Assembly (NCBI RefSeq): GCF_014842995.1
Contig: NZ_JACYXL010000001.1
Location: 869,183 to 933,182 of the forward strand
From: Rhodanobacter sp. 7MK24
Lineage (GTDB): Bacteria > Pseudomonadota > Gammaproteobacteria > Xanthomonadales > Rhodanobacteraceae
Reading direction: 5' to 3'
DNA length: 64,000 nt
Below the pieces are notes generated by a model, which saw only the letters and a list, made by a program, of their open reading frames with translations, had not been told where the DNA came from and ran no database searches. The position numbers were made by a program, and so were the translations under genes. Shown piece by piece: positions 1-10,204 of this stretch. Position 1 is the first letter of the stretch, and every line of letters begins with the position of its first letter.

Positions 1-170
1 TCCCGCTGATCGGCAACGTCGAGGTGCGTTACGACCCCGAGCAGCAGCGCGTGGTGTACGAACCCGTGACGTCGGTAGTGCCGCGCGTGCTGGTGCCGCG
101 CGTGATCCGCGACGACGCCGACCTCATGCAGGCCAAGGCCGAAGCCGCCGACGACTGGCGCAGGAACTGA
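1..170 (+). CDS. nuoC: NADH-quinone oxidoreductase subunit C, C-terminal end (partial)
   Basis: Only the last 56 codons are inside the window; the reading frame begins at base 3 and stops with TGA at 168-170. The visible protein contains a RYDPEQ segment followed by VYEPV and a charged C-terminal end, which fits the tail of NuoC, the 30-kDa peripheral-arm subunit of complex I. The identity rests mainly on position: nuoD starts four bases downstream and the rest of the nuo operon follows in standard order. The start, and whether nuoC is separate from nuoD upstream, cannot be seen, but nuoD has its own start so they are not fused. Confidence 0.85.
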   Translation, partial: PLIGNVEVRYDPEQQRVVYEPVTSVVPRVLVPRVIRDDADLMQAKAEAADDWRRN

Positions 171-174
171 TTCG

Positions 175-1431
175 ATGGCCCAGGAAATCCGCAACTACAC
201 GATGAACTTCGGCCCGCAGCATCCCGCTGCGCACGGCGTGCTGCGCCTGGTGCTGGAGATGGACGGCGAGACCATCGTCCGCGCCGACCCGCACATCGGC
301 CTGCTGCACCGTGGCACCGAGAAGCTGGCCGAGTCCAAGCCGTTCAACCAGTCGATCGGCTACATGGACCGCCTCGACTACGTGTCGATGATGTGCAACG
401 AGCACGCCTATGTGCGCGCCATCGAGAACCTGCTGGGGATAGCGGCGCCGGAGCGTGCGCAGTACATCCGCACCATGTTCGACGAGATCACGCGCATCCT
501 GAACCACCTGATGTGGGTGGGCTCGAACGCGCTCGACCTCGGCGCGATGGCGGTGTTCCTCTACGCGTTCCGCGAACGCGAGGAGCTGATGGACGTCTAC
601 GAGGCGGTGTCGGGCGCGCGCATGCACGCCACGTACTACCGCCCGGGCGGCGTCTACCGCGACCTGCCCGACCACATGTCGCAGTACCGCGAATCGCCGT
701 GGCACAAGGGCAAGGACCTCAAGCGCCTCAACAGCTGGCGCGAAGGCTCCATGCTGGATTACCTCGACGCCTTCACCGACGACTTCCCGAAGAAGGTGGA
801 CGAGTACGAGGAGCTGCTCACCGGCAACCGCATCTGGAAGCAGCGCACCGTCGGCATCGGCGTGATCTCGCCGGAACAGGCGCAGGCCTGGGGCATGACC
901 GGTGCGATGCTGCGCGGCTCGGGAGTCGCCTGGGACCTGCGCAAGAAGCAGCCGTATGCGAAGTACGCCGAGATGGACTTCGACATTCCGGTGGGCGTCA
1001 ACGGCGACTGCTACGACCGCTATCTCGTGCGCGTCGAGGAAATGCGCCAGGCCAACCGCATCATCAAGCAATGCGTGAAGTGGCTGAAGGCCAATCCCGG
1101 CCCGGTGATGGTGGAGAACTACAAGGTCGCCCCGCCGAAGCGCGCGGAGATGAAGGAGAGCATGGAAGCGCTCATCCATCACTTCAAGTTGTTCACCGAA
1201 GGCTACGGCGTGCCGGCCGGCGAGACGTATGCCGCGGTCGAGGCGCCCAAGGGCGAGTTCGGCTGCTACCTCGTCTCCGACGGCGCCAACAAGCCATTCC
1301 GCGTGCACCTGCGCGCGCCGGGCTTCGCCCATCTGTCGTCGATCGATGCCATCGTGCGCGGCCACCTGCTGGCCGACGTGGTGGCGATGATCGGCACCTA
1401 CGACCTCGTGTTCGGCGAAGTGGATCGCTGA
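175..1431 (+). CDS. nuoD: NADH-quinone oxidoreductase subunit D
   Basis: A 418-residue 49-kDa subunit of respiratory complex I. Together with NuoB and NuoH it forms the quinone-reduction site at the junction of the peripheral and membrane arms. The N-terminal GPQHPAAHG segment (about residues 13-21) is the conserved histidine loop near the quinone, and the family end VFGEVDR is intact. Length is normal for a separate, unfused NuoD. The gene starts four bases after nuoC and is followed by nuoE after 21 bases, so it belongs to the same transcript. Nothing is missing. Confidence 0.97.
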   Translation: MAQEIRNYTMNFGPQHPAAHGVLRLVLEMDGETIVRADPHIGLLHRGTEKLAESKPFNQSIGYMDRLDYVSMMCNEHAYVRAIENLLGIAAPERAQYIRTMFDEITRILNHLMWVGSNALDLGAMAVFLYAFREREELMDVYEAVSGARMHATYYRPGGVYRDLPDHMSQYRESPWHKGKDLKRLNSWREGSMLDYLDAFTDDFPKKVDEYEELLTGNRIWKQRTVGIGVISPEQAQAWGMTGAMLRGSGVAWDLRKKQPYAKYAEMDFDIPVGVNGDCYDRYLVRVEEMRQANRIIKQCVKWLKANPGPVMVENYKVAPPKRAEMKESMEALIHHFKLFTEGYGVPAGETYAAVEAPKGEFGCYLVSDGANKPFRVHLRAPGFAHLSSIDAIVRGHLLADVVAMIGTYDLVFGEVDR

Positions 1432-1452
1432 GCCGGCACGACGGAGAAACGC

Positions 1453-1980
1453 ATGAAAGCCACCGGACATTACGACCAGGTCAAGAACGTCGATGCGCTC
1501 GCCGTGCTCAACGAGCACACGCGCCAGCACATCGACCACTGGCTGACCAAGTTCCCGCCGGACCGCAAGCGTTCGGCGCTGATCCAGGCGCTGTTCGCCG
1601 CGCAGGAACAGAACCAGGGCTTCCTCACCGACGAGCTGATCGCCGCCGTGGCGAAATACCTCGACCTGCCCGCCGTGTGGGCCTACGAGGTGGCCAGCTT
1701 CTACTCGATGCTGGAGACCAAGCCGGTCGGCCGCAACAACGTGGCGATCTGCACCAACATCTCGTGCTGGCTCAACGGCGGCGTGGACCTGGTGAAGCAT
1801 TGCGAGCGGAAGCTCGGCATCAAGCTGGGCGAGAGCACCGCGGACGGCCGCATCTACCTCAAGCGCGAGGAAGAGTGCATCGCTGCCTGCGTGTACGCGC
1901 CGGCGATGACCGTGAACGGCCACTACCACGAGCGGATCACCATCGAGAAGCTCGACCAGATTCTGGACGGGTTGGAGTAA
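1453..1980 (+). CDS. nuoE: NADH-quinone oxidoreductase subunit E
   Basis: A 175-residue 24-kDa subunit of the NADH-dehydrogenase module of complex I. It has a thioredoxin-like fold and carries the off-pathway [2Fe-2S] cluster N1a. The four cluster cysteines are visible at about 100, 105, 142 and 146 (CTNISC and ECIAAC motifs). A helical N-terminal region that packs on NuoF precedes them. GGAG-like sequence lies just before the ATG. nuoF follows after seven bases, consistent with the obligate NuoE-NuoF pair. Confidence 0.96.
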   Translation: MKATGHYDQVKNVDALAVLNEHTRQHIDHWLTKFPPDRKRSALIQALFAAQEQNQGFLTDELIAAVAKYLDLPAVWAYEVASFYSMLETKPVGRNNVAICTNISCWLNGGVDLVKHCERKLGIKLGESTADGRIYLKREEECIAACVYAPAMTVNGHYHERITIEKLDQILDGLE

Positions 1981-1987
1981 GCACGAC

Positions 1988-3325
1988 ATGGCAAGCACTA
2001 CCGGTCCGGTCGGGCCCGCACCCCAGGAACACCAGGTCGTCTACACCACGCTGCATTTCGACAAGCCGTGGGCGATGGACAACTACGAGAAGGTGGACGG
2101 CTACAAGGCGTGGCGGAAGATCCTCGCCGAGAAGCCCGATCCCGCCGCCCTGGTCGAGATCGTCAAGAACAGCAACCTGCGCGGCCGCGGCGGCGCGGGC
2201 TTTCCCACCGGCCTGAAATGGTCCTTCATGCCGAAGGGCAACATGCAGAAGTACATCCTCTGCAATTCGGACGAGTCGGAGCCTGGCACCGCGAAAGACC
2301 GCGACATCCTGCGCTACAACCCGCACGCGGTGGTCGAGGGTCTGGCGATCGCCTGCTACTGCACCGGTTCCACCGTGGCCTACAACTACCTGCGCGGCGA
2401 GTTCCATCACGAGCCGTTCGAGCATTTCGAAGAGGCGCTGAAGGAGGCCTACGCGGCGGGCCTGCTGGGCAAGAACATCCAGGGTTCGGGCATCGACGTG
2501 GACATCTACGGCGCGCTCGGCGCCGGCGCCTACATCTGCGGCGAAGAAACCGCGCTGATGGAGTCGCTGGAAGGCAAGAAGGGCCAGCCGCGCTTCAAGC
2601 CGCCGTTCCCGGCCAACTTCGGCCTGTACGGCAAGCCCACCACGATCAACAACACCGAGACCTACGCCTCGGTGCCGGCGATCCTGCGCAACGGTGCGGA
2701 GTGGTTCCTCAATCTCGGCAAGCCGAACAACGGCGGTCCGAAGATCTTCTCGGTTTCCGGCCACGTCAACAAGCCCGGCAACTTCGAGATCCGCCTCGGC
2801 ACGTCCTTCAAGGACCTGCTGGAAATGGCCGGCGGCGTGCGTGACGGCAACCAGCTCAAGGCGGTGATCCCCGGCGGCTCCTCGATGAAGGTGCTCAACG
2901 CCGAAGAGATGATGTCCGCCACGATGGACTACGACTGCCTGCAGAAGCTGGGCTCGGGCCTGGGTTCCGGCGCGGTGATCGTGATGGATGAGACCACCTG
3001 CATGGTGAAGGCCTGCCATCGCATCTCGCAGTTCTATTTCGCCGAGTCCTGCGGCCAGTGCACGCCCTGTCGTGAAGGCACTGGCTGGATGTTCCGCGTG
3101 CTGACTCGCATCGTGGAAGGCAAGGGCACGCAGGACGACCTGCACCGCCTCAAGGCCATCGCCGGCCAGATCGAAGGCCACACCATCTGCGCGTTCGGCG
3201 AAGCCGCCGCGTGGCCGGTGCAGGGCTTCCTCGCCAAGTTCTGGAACGAATTCGAATACTACGTGCAGCACGGTCGCTCGATGACTGAAGACCAGCTTGC
3301 CGCCAACCGTGGAGTCGCTGCATGA
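1988..3325 (+). CDS. nuoF: NADH-quinone oxidoreductase subunit F
   Basis: A 445-residue 51-kDa subunit that oxidises NADH, passes electrons through FMN and then to the [4Fe-4S] cluster N3. The FMN/NADH-binding glycine-rich segment GRGGAGFPTG is at about residues 66-75, and GAGAYICGEETAL lies further on in the flavin-binding fold. The N3 ligands CGQCTPC are at 355, 358 and 361, with the fourth cysteine at about 401 (ICAFGE). Length is normal. The stop codon overlaps the nuoG start (ATGA), so translation of the two is probably coupled. Confidence 0.97.
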   Translation: MASTTGPVGPAPQEHQVVYTTLHFDKPWAMDNYEKVDGYKAWRKILAEKPDPAALVEIVKNSNLRGRGGAGFPTGLKWSFMPKGNMQKYILCNSDESEPGTAKDRDILRYNPHAVVEGLAIACYCTGSTVAYNYLRGEFHHEPFEHFEEALKEAYAAGLLGKNIQGSGIDVDIYGALGAGAYICGEETALMESLEGKKGQPRFKPPFPANFGLYGKPTTINNTETYASVPAILRNGAEWFLNLGKPNNGGPKIFSVSGHVNKPGNFEIRLGTSFKDLLEMAGGVRDGNQLKAVIPGGSSMKVLNAEEMMSATMDYDCLQKLGSGLGSGAVIVMDETTCMVKACHRISQFYFAESCGQCTPCREGTGWMFRVLTRIVEGKGTQDDLHRLKAIAGQIEGHTICAFGEAAAWPVQGFLAKFWNEFEYYVQHGRSMTEDQLAANRGVAA

Positions 3326-5646
3326 GTGCGCAGCCCACCAGCACCGCCCCCGACGTCGTCAACATCGAGGTTGACGGCAAGCCCGTGCAGATCCGCAAGG
3401 GCGCGATGATCATCGAGGCGGCCGACGCCATCGGCATCGCCATCCCGCGCTTCTGCTACCACCGCAAGCTTCCCATCGCCGCCAACTGCCGCATGTGCCT
3501 GGTGGACGTGGAGATGGGCGGCCGCCCGATGCCCAAGCCGCAGCCGGCCTGCGCCACGCCGGTGGGCGAGGGCATGAAGGTCACCACGCGCTCGGACAAG
3601 GCGCTGAAGTTCCAGAAGGACGTGATGGAGTTCCTTCTGATCAACCATCCGCTGGACTGCCCGATCTGCGACCAGGGCGGCGAGTGCGAGCTGCAGGACG
3701 TGGCGCTGGGCTACGGCCGCAGTGTGTCGCGCTACACCGAACGCAAGCGCACCGTGGCCGACGAGAACATCGGGCCGCTGGTCGCCACCGAGATGACCCG
3801 CTGCATCCAGTGCACGCGATGCGTGCGCTTCACCAGCGAGATCGCCGGCACCTACGAACTGGGCGGCTTGAGCCGCGGCGAAAATCTGCAGATCGGCACC
3901 TACATCGGCAAGACGGTGGAGACCGAGCTGTCGGGCAACATCATCGACGTCTGCCCGGTGGGCGCGCTGACCAACAAGCCGTTCCAGTACCAGGCGCGCG
4001 CCTGGGAACTGATCGCCAAACCGTCCGTCGCCTACCACGATGCCATGGGCTCCAACCTGTGGCTGCACACGCGCCGCGGCGACGTGCTGCGCACGGTGCC
4101 GCGCGACAACGAAGCCATCAACGAGTGCTGGCTGTCCGACCGCGACCGCTACAGCCATCAGGGCCTGTACGCGGCGGATCGCGTGAGCGCACCGCAGGTC
4201 AAGCGCAACGGCCAGTGGCAGCAGACCACCTGGGAAGACGCGCTTTCCGTTGCCGCCGAGGCGCTGAAGGGCGTGCCGGGCAGCGACCTGGGCGTGCTGG
4301 TGCACCCGGCCACCACCAACGAGGAAGCTGACCTGCTGCTGCGCCTCGCGCGCGGCCTGGGCAGCGCACACGTCGACCACCGTCTGCGCCAGCTCGATTT
4401 CGCCGACAACGCCGTGGCCAGTCGCTTCGGCCTGCCGGTGGCTGAGGTGTCGCAGGTGCAGGCTGCGCTGCTGGTCGGTTCCGACCTGCGCCACGAGATG
4501 CCGCTGCTCAACCATCGCCTGCACCAGGCGACCAAGAAGGGCGCCAAGGTGTACGCGGTCAACCCGGCGGCGTTCGAGTTCAATTACAAGCTGGCCGGTG
4601 CCGCCGTCGTGCCGCCGCAGGGCATGGTCGACGCGCTGCTGGCGCTGGCTCGCGCCGCTGTGGCGGAAGGTGCCACGGCGCCGGACGCGCTGGTCGATTC
4701 GATCAACGCCGCTGCCAGTGACGAAGGCGATCATGCCGCCCTCGCTGCGCTGAAGGCGGGCAAGGCGGTGGTGATCCTCGGCGAAGCCGCGGCCACCCAT
4801 CCGGAAGCCTCGTGGCTGCGCGCCATCGCGCGCTTCATCGCCACGGCTACCGGTGCCGGTTACAACGAACTGCCGGTGGGTGCGAACGCTGTCGGCCTCG
4901 GCCAGCTCGGCGTGGTGCCGGGCAATGGCGGCCTGGATGCGCAAGCCATGCTGGTGCAGCCGCGGAAGGGTTACGTGCTGTACGGCGTGGAGCCGCCGCA
5001 CGACTTCGCCGACGGCGCACTGGCGCTCGATGCGTTGCGTGGCGCGCAGCAGGTGGTGGCGTTCAGCGCCTACGCCAGCGACGCGCTGCGCGAGGTGGCC
5101 GATGTGATCCTGCCGATCGCGCTGCTGCCGGAAACCGACGGCACGCTGGTGAACGTCGATGGCACGGCACAGGCGGTGCAGGCCGGCGCGAAGGCACCTG
5201 GCGAGGCCCGACCGGGCTGGAAGGTGCTGCGCGCGCTGGGTGGCCTGATGAAGTTCGCCGGTTTCGAGTTCGACGATCTCGCCGGCCTGCGCGATGGCAT
5301 TGCGGTACGCACCGTCGCGGCGCGTGATTCGCTGGCTGCGCGCATGCCGGTGGCCGGTCTTGCGCGCATCGCAACGTGGCCGATCTACCGTAGCGACGCG
5401 GTGCTGCGTCGTGCCACGGCGCTCAACGCACACCCGCTGAACCGTGCACCGGCGGCCCGCATCAACGCGGACCAGGCCGCACGTTTCGGCGTGGCCGATG
5501 GCGCGCAGGTGCGCGTCGGCGATGCCACGCTGCCGGTGGCCATCGATCGCACCGTGCCGGACGGCGCCGTGTGGATCGAGGCTGCACAGGACATCACCGC
5601 CACGCTGCCGCCCTATGGCGCAGCCATCACCTTGAGCAAGGCGTAA
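3322..5646 (+). CDS. nuoG: NADH-quinone oxidoreductase subunit G
   Basis: A 774-residue 75-kDa subunit of the complex I peripheral arm. Cluster ligands can be read directly: N1b [2Fe-2S] cysteines at 45, 56, 59 and 77; N5 with His109 and Cys113, 116 and 122; N4 cysteines at 161, 164, 167 and 211. The C-terminal two thirds is a molybdopterin-oxidoreductase-like domain with no obvious cofactor role. After the N4 cysteines I find no CxxCxxxC group of the kind that binds the extra N7 cluster in E. coli, so N7 appears absent. The gene overlaps nuoF by four bases and nuoH starts five bases after its stop. Confidence 0.96.
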   Translation: MSAQPTSTAPDVVNIEVDGKPVQIRKGAMIIEAADAIGIAIPRFCYHRKLPIAANCRMCLVDVEMGGRPMPKPQPACATPVGEGMKVTTRSDKALKFQKDVMEFLLINHPLDCPICDQGGECELQDVALGYGRSVSRYTERKRTVADENIGPLVATEMTRCIQCTRCVRFTSEIAGTYELGGLSRGENLQIGTYIGKTVETELSGNIIDVCPVGALTNKPFQYQARAWELIAKPSVAYHDAMGSNLWLHTRRGDVLRTVPRDNEAINECWLSDRDRYSHQGLYAADRVSAPQVKRNGQWQQTTWEDALSVAAEALKGVPGSDLGVLVHPATTNEEADLLLRLARGLGSAHVDHRLRQLDFADNAVASRFGLPVAEVSQVQAALLVGSDLRHEMPLLNHRLHQATKKGAKVYAVNPAAFEFNYKLAGAAVVPPQGMVDALLALARAAVAEGATAPDALVDSINAAASDEGDHAALAALKAGKAVVILGEAAATHPEASWLRAIARFIATATGAGYNELPVGANAVGLGQLGVVPGNGGLDAQAMLVQPRKGYVLYGVEPPHDFADGALALDALRGAQQVVAFSAYASDALREVADVILPIALLPETDGTLVNVDGTAQAVQAGAKAPGEARPGWKVLRALGGLMKFAGFEFDDLAGLRDGIAVRTVAARDSLAARMPVAGLARIATWPIYRSDAVLRRATALNAHPLNRAPAARINADQAARFGVADGAQVRVGDATLPVAIDRTVPDGAVWIEAAQDITATLPPYGAAITLSKA

Positions 5647-5651
5647 GGCAC

Positions 5652-6668
5652 ATGGGCGAACAGCTACTCAACCAGGTCATCTGGCCGGTCATCCACATCC
5701 TGTGCATCGTGTTGCCGCTGGTGGTCACGGTAGCGCTGTACGTGTGGTGGGAGCGCAAGGTGCTCGGCTGGATGCACGTGCGCATGGGGCCGAACAAGGT
5801 CGGCCCGTTCGGCCTGCTGCAGGCCTTCGCCGACGTGGTGAAGCTGTTGCTGAAGGAAGTGATCCTGCCGACCAGCGCGAACCGCTCGCTGTACTACCTC
5901 GCGCCGCTGCTTGCATTGATTCCGGCGCTGGCGGCATGGGCGGTGATTCCGTTCGGCGCCAAGCTGGTGCTGTCGAATGCGAATGCGGGCCTGCTTTACC
6001 TTCTGGCGATGACCTCGATCGGCGTGTACGGCATCATCCTCGCCGGCTGGGCGTCGAACTCGCGCTACGCACTGCTAGGCGCGATGCGTTCGGCGGCGCA
6101 GGTGATCTCGTATGAACTGGCGATGGGCCTGTGCCTGGTCTGCGTGCTGGTGCTGGCCGGTTCGTTGAACCTTACCGACATCGTCAACGCGCAGGCCGGC
6201 GGCAAGGGCATCCTCAGCTGGTACATGTGGCCGCTGCTGCCGGTGTTCATCATCTACTTCATTTCCGGCGTGGCCGAGACCAACCGCGCGCCGTTCGACG
6301 TGGCGGAAGGCGAATCGGAAATCGTCGCCGGTTTCCACGTGGAGTACTCCGGTTCGGCGTTCGCGCTGTTCTTCCTCGCCGAGTACGCCAACATGATCCT
6401 GGTGAGCTTCCTCGCCTCGATCCTGTTCATGGGCGGCTGGCTCAGCCCGTTCCCGGAAAGCTGGGGCCTGATCGGCCACGGCAATCCGCTGTGGCTGTTC
6501 GCCAAGGTGTTCGTCTTCGCCTTCCTGTTCCTGTGGCTGCGCGCCACCTTTCCGCGCTACCGCTACGACCAGATCATGCGACTGGGTTGGAAGGTGTTCA
6601 TTCCGATCGCGATCGTGTGGGTGCTGGTGGCCGGTTGCATGAAGTACTACGGCATCGCGGGGGCTTGA
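5652..6668 (+). CDS. nuoH: NADH-quinone oxidoreductase subunit H
   Basis: A 338-residue membrane subunit that links the peripheral arm to the proton-pumping arm and forms part of the quinone chamber. About eight hydrophobic segments are visible. The conserved [17 protein letters not shown] segment lies near residue 32, and a later acidic loop ([15 protein letters not shown]) carries the conserved glutamates next to the quinone cavity. I chose the ATG at 5652, not an upstream in-frame one inside nuoG, because it begins MGEQLLNQ directly before the first helix and leaves normal spacing after nuoG. Confidence 0.96.
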   Translation: MGEQLLNQVIWPVIHILCIVLPLVVTVALYVWWERKVLGWMHVRMGPNKVGPFGLLQAFADVVKLLLKEVILPTSANRSLYYLAPLLALIPALAAWAVIPFGAKLVLSNANAGLLYLLAMTSIGVYGIILAGWASNSRYALLGAMRSAAQVISYELAMGLCLVCVLVLAGSLNLTDIVNAQAGGKGILSWYMWPLLPVFIIYFISGVAETNRAPFDVAEGESEIVAGFHVEYSGSAFALFFLAEYANMILVSFLASILFMGGWLSPFPESWGLIGHGNPLWLFAKVFVFAFLFLWLRATFPRYRYDQIMRLGWKVFIPIAIVWVLVAGCMKYYGIAGA

Positions 6669-6676
6669 GAATTCCG

Positions 6677-7168
6677 ATGAAACGCGTAATCAGTTATTTC
6701 AACAGCCTGTTGCTGATTGAGCTGCTCAAAGGCCTGGGACTCACCTGGCGCTACTTGTTCAGTCCGAAGTACACGATGCGCTACCCGATGGAGCACATCC
6801 CCAAGTCGAACCGCTTCCGCGGCCTGCACGCGCTGCGCCGCTACGCGAACGGCGAGGAACGCTGCATCGCCTGCAAGCTGTGCGAGGCGGTGTGTCCGGC
6901 GCTGGCGATCACCATCGACTCCGCCCCGCGCGAGAGCGACGGCCAGCGCCGCACCACGCGCTACGACATCGATCTGTTCAAGTGCATCTACTGCGGCTTC
7001 TGCGAAGAGAGCTGCCCGGTGGACTCCATCGTCGAGACCAGCATCCACGAGTACCACTTCGAGCACCGCGGCGAGAACGTGGTGACCAAGCTGCAGTTGC
7101 TCGCCATCGGCGACCGCTTCGAGGCGGACATCGCCGCTGCCCGTGCGCAAGACGCGGCTTACCGTTGA
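6677..7168 (+). CDS. nuoI: NADH-quinone oxidoreductase subunit I
   Basis: A 163-residue ferredoxin-like subunit carrying clusters N6a and N6b, the wire that feeds electrons towards N2 and quinone. Two complete 4Fe-4S motifs are present: cysteines 63, 66, 69, 73 ([11 protein letters not shown]) and 103, 106, 109, 113 ([11 protein letters not shown]). The N-terminus has an amphipathic region that anchors it to the membrane arm. The start at 6677 is eight bases after the nuoH stop; a longer frame reaches back into nuoH but has no support. Confidence 0.96.
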   Translation: MKRVISYFNSLLLIELLKGLGLTWRYLFSPKYTMRYPMEHIPKSNRFRGLHALRRYANGEERCIACKLCEAVCPALAITIDSAPRESDGQRRTTRYDIDLFKCIYCGFCEESCPVDSIVETSIHEYHFEHRGENVVTKLQLLAIGDRFEADIAAARAQDAAYR

Positions 7169-7180
7169 GGACGGAACGTC

Positions 7181-7837
7181 ATGATTGATCCGAACCTGTT
7201 CCAACTCATCTGTTTCTACGCCTTCGGCGCGGTCACGGTGATTTCCGCGCTGGCGGTGATCACCCTGCGCAACTCGGTGCATGCGGTGCTGGCACTGGTG
7301 CTGACCTTCTTCAGCACGGCCTGCATCTGGATGCTGGCCGAGGCGGAGTTCCTCGCCATCGCGCTGATCGTGGTGTACGTGGGCGCCGTGATGGTGCTGT
7401 TCCTGTTCGTGGTGATGATGCTGGACATCGATATGGAGCGGTTGCGCGAGGGCTTCGTGCGCTTCCTGCCGGTGGGCCTGATGGTGGCCGTGGTGATGCT
7501 GCTGGAGATGCTGGCCCTGATCGGCGTGCGCGTGATGCATGCGCAGACGCTGGGCGCGAACCCCGCGGGAGATTCCAACACCGCGTGGCTGGGCAAGGCG
7601 CTGTACTCGCAGTACCTGCTGCCGTTCGAAATCGCCGCGCTGATCCTCACCGTCGGCGTGGTCGCTGCCGTGGCGCTGACTCTGCGCCAGCGCGTGGGTG
7701 TGAAGCGCCAGTACGCCAGCCAGCAGGTGCAGGTCAATCCGCGTGACCGCGTGCGCGTGTTGAAGATGGCGGCCGAGCGTCCTGTCGATGACGCTCCGGC
7801 CCAGGAAGTCCAGACCTCGCAGGAGCCCCGGCCATGA
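7181..7837 (+). CDS. nuoJ: NADH-quinone oxidoreductase subunit J
   Basis: A 218-residue membrane subunit of the proton-translocating arm. Five hydrophobic helices can be seen, including the glycine- and tyrosine-containing helix [13 protein letters not shown] that in this family bears the pi-bulge linking quinone reduction to pumping. After the last helix there is a polar, Glu/Gln-rich cytoplasmic tail of about 45 residues, common in this group. The stop overlaps the nuoK start by four bases (ATGA). Confidence 0.95.
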   Translation: MIDPNLFQLICFYAFGAVTVISALAVITLRNSVHAVLALVLTFFSTACIWMLAEAEFLAIALIVVYVGAVMVLFLFVVMMLDIDMERLREGFVRFLPVGLMVAVVMLLEMLALIGVRVMHAQTLGANPAGDSNTAWLGKALYSQYLLPFEIAALILTVGVVAAVALTLRQRVGVKRQYASQQVQVNPRDRVRVLKMAAERPVDDAPAQEVQTSQEPRP

Positions 7838-8139
7838 TTACCCTTTCGCACTTCATCGTGCTCGGCGCGATCCTGTTCTGCATCGCCGTCGCCGGCCTGT
7901 TCATCAACCGCAAGAACGTGATCGTGCTGCTGATGGCGATCGAGCTGATGCTGCTGGCGGTGAACATCAACTTCGTGGCGTTCTCCCGCTTCGGCCACGA
8001 CGTGGCGGGGCAGGTGTTCGTGTTCTTCATCCTCACCGTGGCCGCGGCGGAATCCGCGATCGGCCTGGCGATCCTGGTGCTGCTGTTCCGCAACCGCAGC
8101 ACGGTCAACGTCGCCGAAATCGACAGCATGAAGGGTTGA
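7834..8139 (+). CDS. nuoK: NADH-quinone oxidoreductase subunit K
   Basis: A 101-residue subunit with three transmembrane helices, the normal size for NuoK. The conserved membrane glutamates needed for proton transfer are recognisable in the second helix ([13 protein letters not shown]) and in the third ([12 protein letters not shown]). It overlaps nuoJ by four bases and nuoL starts four bases after its stop, so it is tightly coupled in the operon. Confidence 0.96.
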   Translation: MITLSHFIVLGAILFCIAVAGLFINRKNVIVLLMAIELMLLAVNINFVAFSRFGHDVAGQVFVFFILTVAAAESAIGLAILVLLFRNRSTVNVAEIDSMKG

Positions 8140-8143
8140 TCCG

Positions 8144-10189
8144 ATGCCTTTGTCCACTTCAATCCTGCTGACGATCGCGCTGGCGCCGCTGGTGGGCTGC
8201 CTGCTGGCCGGCTTCCTCGGCAAGCAGATCGGCCGCGCCGGTGCACACAGCGTCACCATCCTCGGCCTGCTGGTTTCCTGCGGCCTCGCGTTCTACGTGC
8301 TGTACCAGTTGGTCTGGGGCGGCGCGCCCAACTACAACCAGGACATCTACACCTGGTTCGCGATCGGCAAGTACAGCGCCAGCGTGGGCTTCATGGTCGA
8401 CCGCCTCACCGCGATGATGATGGTGGTGGTCACCTTCGTGTCGCTGCTGGTGCACGTCTACACCATCGGCTACATGGCGGATGACGATGGTTACCAGCGC
8501 TTCTTCAGCTATATCTCGCTGTTCACCTTCTCGATGTTGATGCTCGTGATGAGCAACAACTTCCTGCAGCTGTTCTTCGGCTGGGAGGCGGTGGGCCTGG
8601 TGTCGTACCTGCTGATCGGCTTCTGGTTCAAGCGGCCGACCGCGATCTTCGCCAACCTCAAGGCCTTCGTGGTCAACCGCGTGGGCGACTTCGGCTTCCT
8701 GCTGGGTATCTCGGCGGTGCTGTATTTCCTCGGCTCGCTGGACTACAACACCGTGTTCGCGGCGGCGCCCGAACTGGCCGGCAAGACCCTGCAGATCACC
8801 GCGAACACGCAGTGGGATGCGGCCACGGTGATCTGTATCTGCCTGTTCATCGGCGCGATGGGCAAGTCGGCGCAGGTGCCGCTGCACGTGTGGCTGCCCG
8901 ACTCGATGGAAGGCCCGACACCGATCTCCGCGCTGATCCACGCGGCGACGATGGTGACCGCGGGCATCTTCATGGTGGCGCGCATGTCGCCGCTGTTCGA
9001 ACTGTCGCAGACCGCGCTCAGCTTCGTGCTGGTGATCGGCGCCACCGGCGCGCTGTTCACCGGCCTGATCGGCATCGTGCAGAACGACATCAAGCGCGTT
9101 GTGGCGTATTCCACGCTGTCGCAGCTGGGCTACATGACGGTGGCGCTGGGCGTGTCGGCCTATGCCGGCGCGGTGTTCCACCTGATGACGCATGCCTTCT
9201 TCAAGGCGCTGCTGTTCCTCGGTGCGGGCTCGGTGATCATTGCCATGCACCACGAGCAGGACATGCGCTACATGGGCGGCCTGCGTAAGTACATGCCGAT
9301 CACCTGGATCACCATGTGGATCGGTTCGCTGGCGCTGGTGGCGATCCCGTTCACCTCGGGCTTCTACTCGAAGGACGCGATCATCGAGGCGGTCGGCGAG
9401 TCGCATCGCTGGGGTTCGGGTTACGCCTATGTCTGCGTGATGGCCGGTGCCTTCGTCACCGCGCTGTACACCTTCCGCCAGATGTACCTGACCTTCCATG
9501 GCAAGGAGCGCTTCACCGTGGTGGCGCATCACGGCCATGGCCATCACGACGAGCATGACGATCACGGCCACCACAAGCCGGGCGAGCTGGCGCACGCGCC
9601 GCACGAGTCGCCGTGGGTGGTGACGCTGCCGCTGATCCTGCTGGCGATCCCGTCGCTGCTGGTCGGTTTCTTCACCGCCGGGCCGATGCTGTTCGGCGGC
9701 TGGTTCGGTTCGGCCATCCACGTGGACGAGGCGAACAACGTGCTCGGCGAGATGGCCCGCGAGTTCCCCGGAGCGCTGCACAAGGGCTTGGAAGGCTTTG
9801 CCAGCGGTCCGTTCGGCCTGGTGCTGCTGGCCTTCGTGATCCAGACCTACATCTACCTGTTCAACCCCGCGCTGGCCGGTCGCATCAAGGCTGCGCTGCA
9901 TCCGCTGTGGACGGTACTCGACCGCAAGTACTGGATCGACGACCTGTACTTCGCCGTGTTCGCCAAGGGCGGCCAGAAGCTCGGCCGCCTGTTCTGGAAG
10001 GCGGGCGATGCCGCGGTGATCGACGGTGTGATGGTCGACGGCACCACCGCCCTGACGCACCGCGTGGCTGCCGGCATGCGCCGGTTGCAGTCGGGTTACC
10101 TCTACCAGTACGCCTTCGCGATGATCCTCGGCCTGATCCTGCTGCTCGGCGGGTACTGGCTGTTCGGTTCCATGCCGGCTGCGCAATAA
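8144..10189 (+). CDS. nuoL: NADH-quinone oxidoreductase subunit L
   Basis: A 681-residue antiporter-like subunit at the distal end of the membrane arm. It has the usual 14-helix core, including the LFFGWEAVGLVSYLLIGF helix with its conserved glutamate and the HVWLPDSMEGPTPISALIHA segment with the broken helix. The C-terminal long lateral helix that clamps NuoM, NuoN and NuoK is present. One oddity is a histidine-rich hydrophilic loop at about residues 461-490 (HHGHGHHDEHDDHGHH), which could bind metal but may simply be a lineage-specific loop. Spacing in the operon is tight. Confidence 0.96.
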   Translation: MPLSTSILLTIALAPLVGCLLAGFLGKQIGRAGAHSVTILGLLVSCGLAFYVLYQLVWGGAPNYNQDIYTWFAIGKYSASVGFMVDRLTAMMMVVVTFVSLLVHVYTIGYMADDDGYQRFFSYISLFTFSMLMLVMSNNFLQLFFGWEAVGLVSYLLIGFWFKRPTAIFANLKAFVVNRVGDFGFLLGISAVLYFLGSLDYNTVFAAAPELAGKTLQITANTQWDAATVICICLFIGAMGKSAQVPLHVWLPDSMEGPTPISALIHAATMVTAGIFMVARMSPLFELSQTALSFVLVIGATGALFTGLIGIVQNDIKRVVAYSTLSQLGYMTVALGVSAYAGAVFHLMTHAFFKALLFLGAGSVIIAMHHEQDMRYMGGLRKYMPITWITMWIGSLALVAIPFTSGFYSKDAIIEAVGESHRWGSGYAYVCVMAGAFVTALYTFRQMYLTFHGKERFTVVAHHGHGHHDEHDDHGHHKPGELAHAPHESPWVVTLPLILLAIPSLLVGFFTAGPMLFGGWFGSAIHVDEANNVLGEMAREFPGALHKGLEGFASGPFGLVLLAFVIQTYIYLFNPALAGRIKAALHPLWTVLDRKYWIDDLYFAVFAKGGQKLGRLFWKAGDAAVIDGVMVDGTTALTHRVAAGMRRLQSGYLYQYAFAMILGLILLLGGYWLFGSMPAAQ

Positions 10190-10204
10190 GGGAAGCAAGC
10201 TAAC

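Noticed and set aside
3259-5433. A 724-codon minus-strand frame opposite nuoG
   Set aside because: Same antisense artefact; no ribosome site or recognisable domain.
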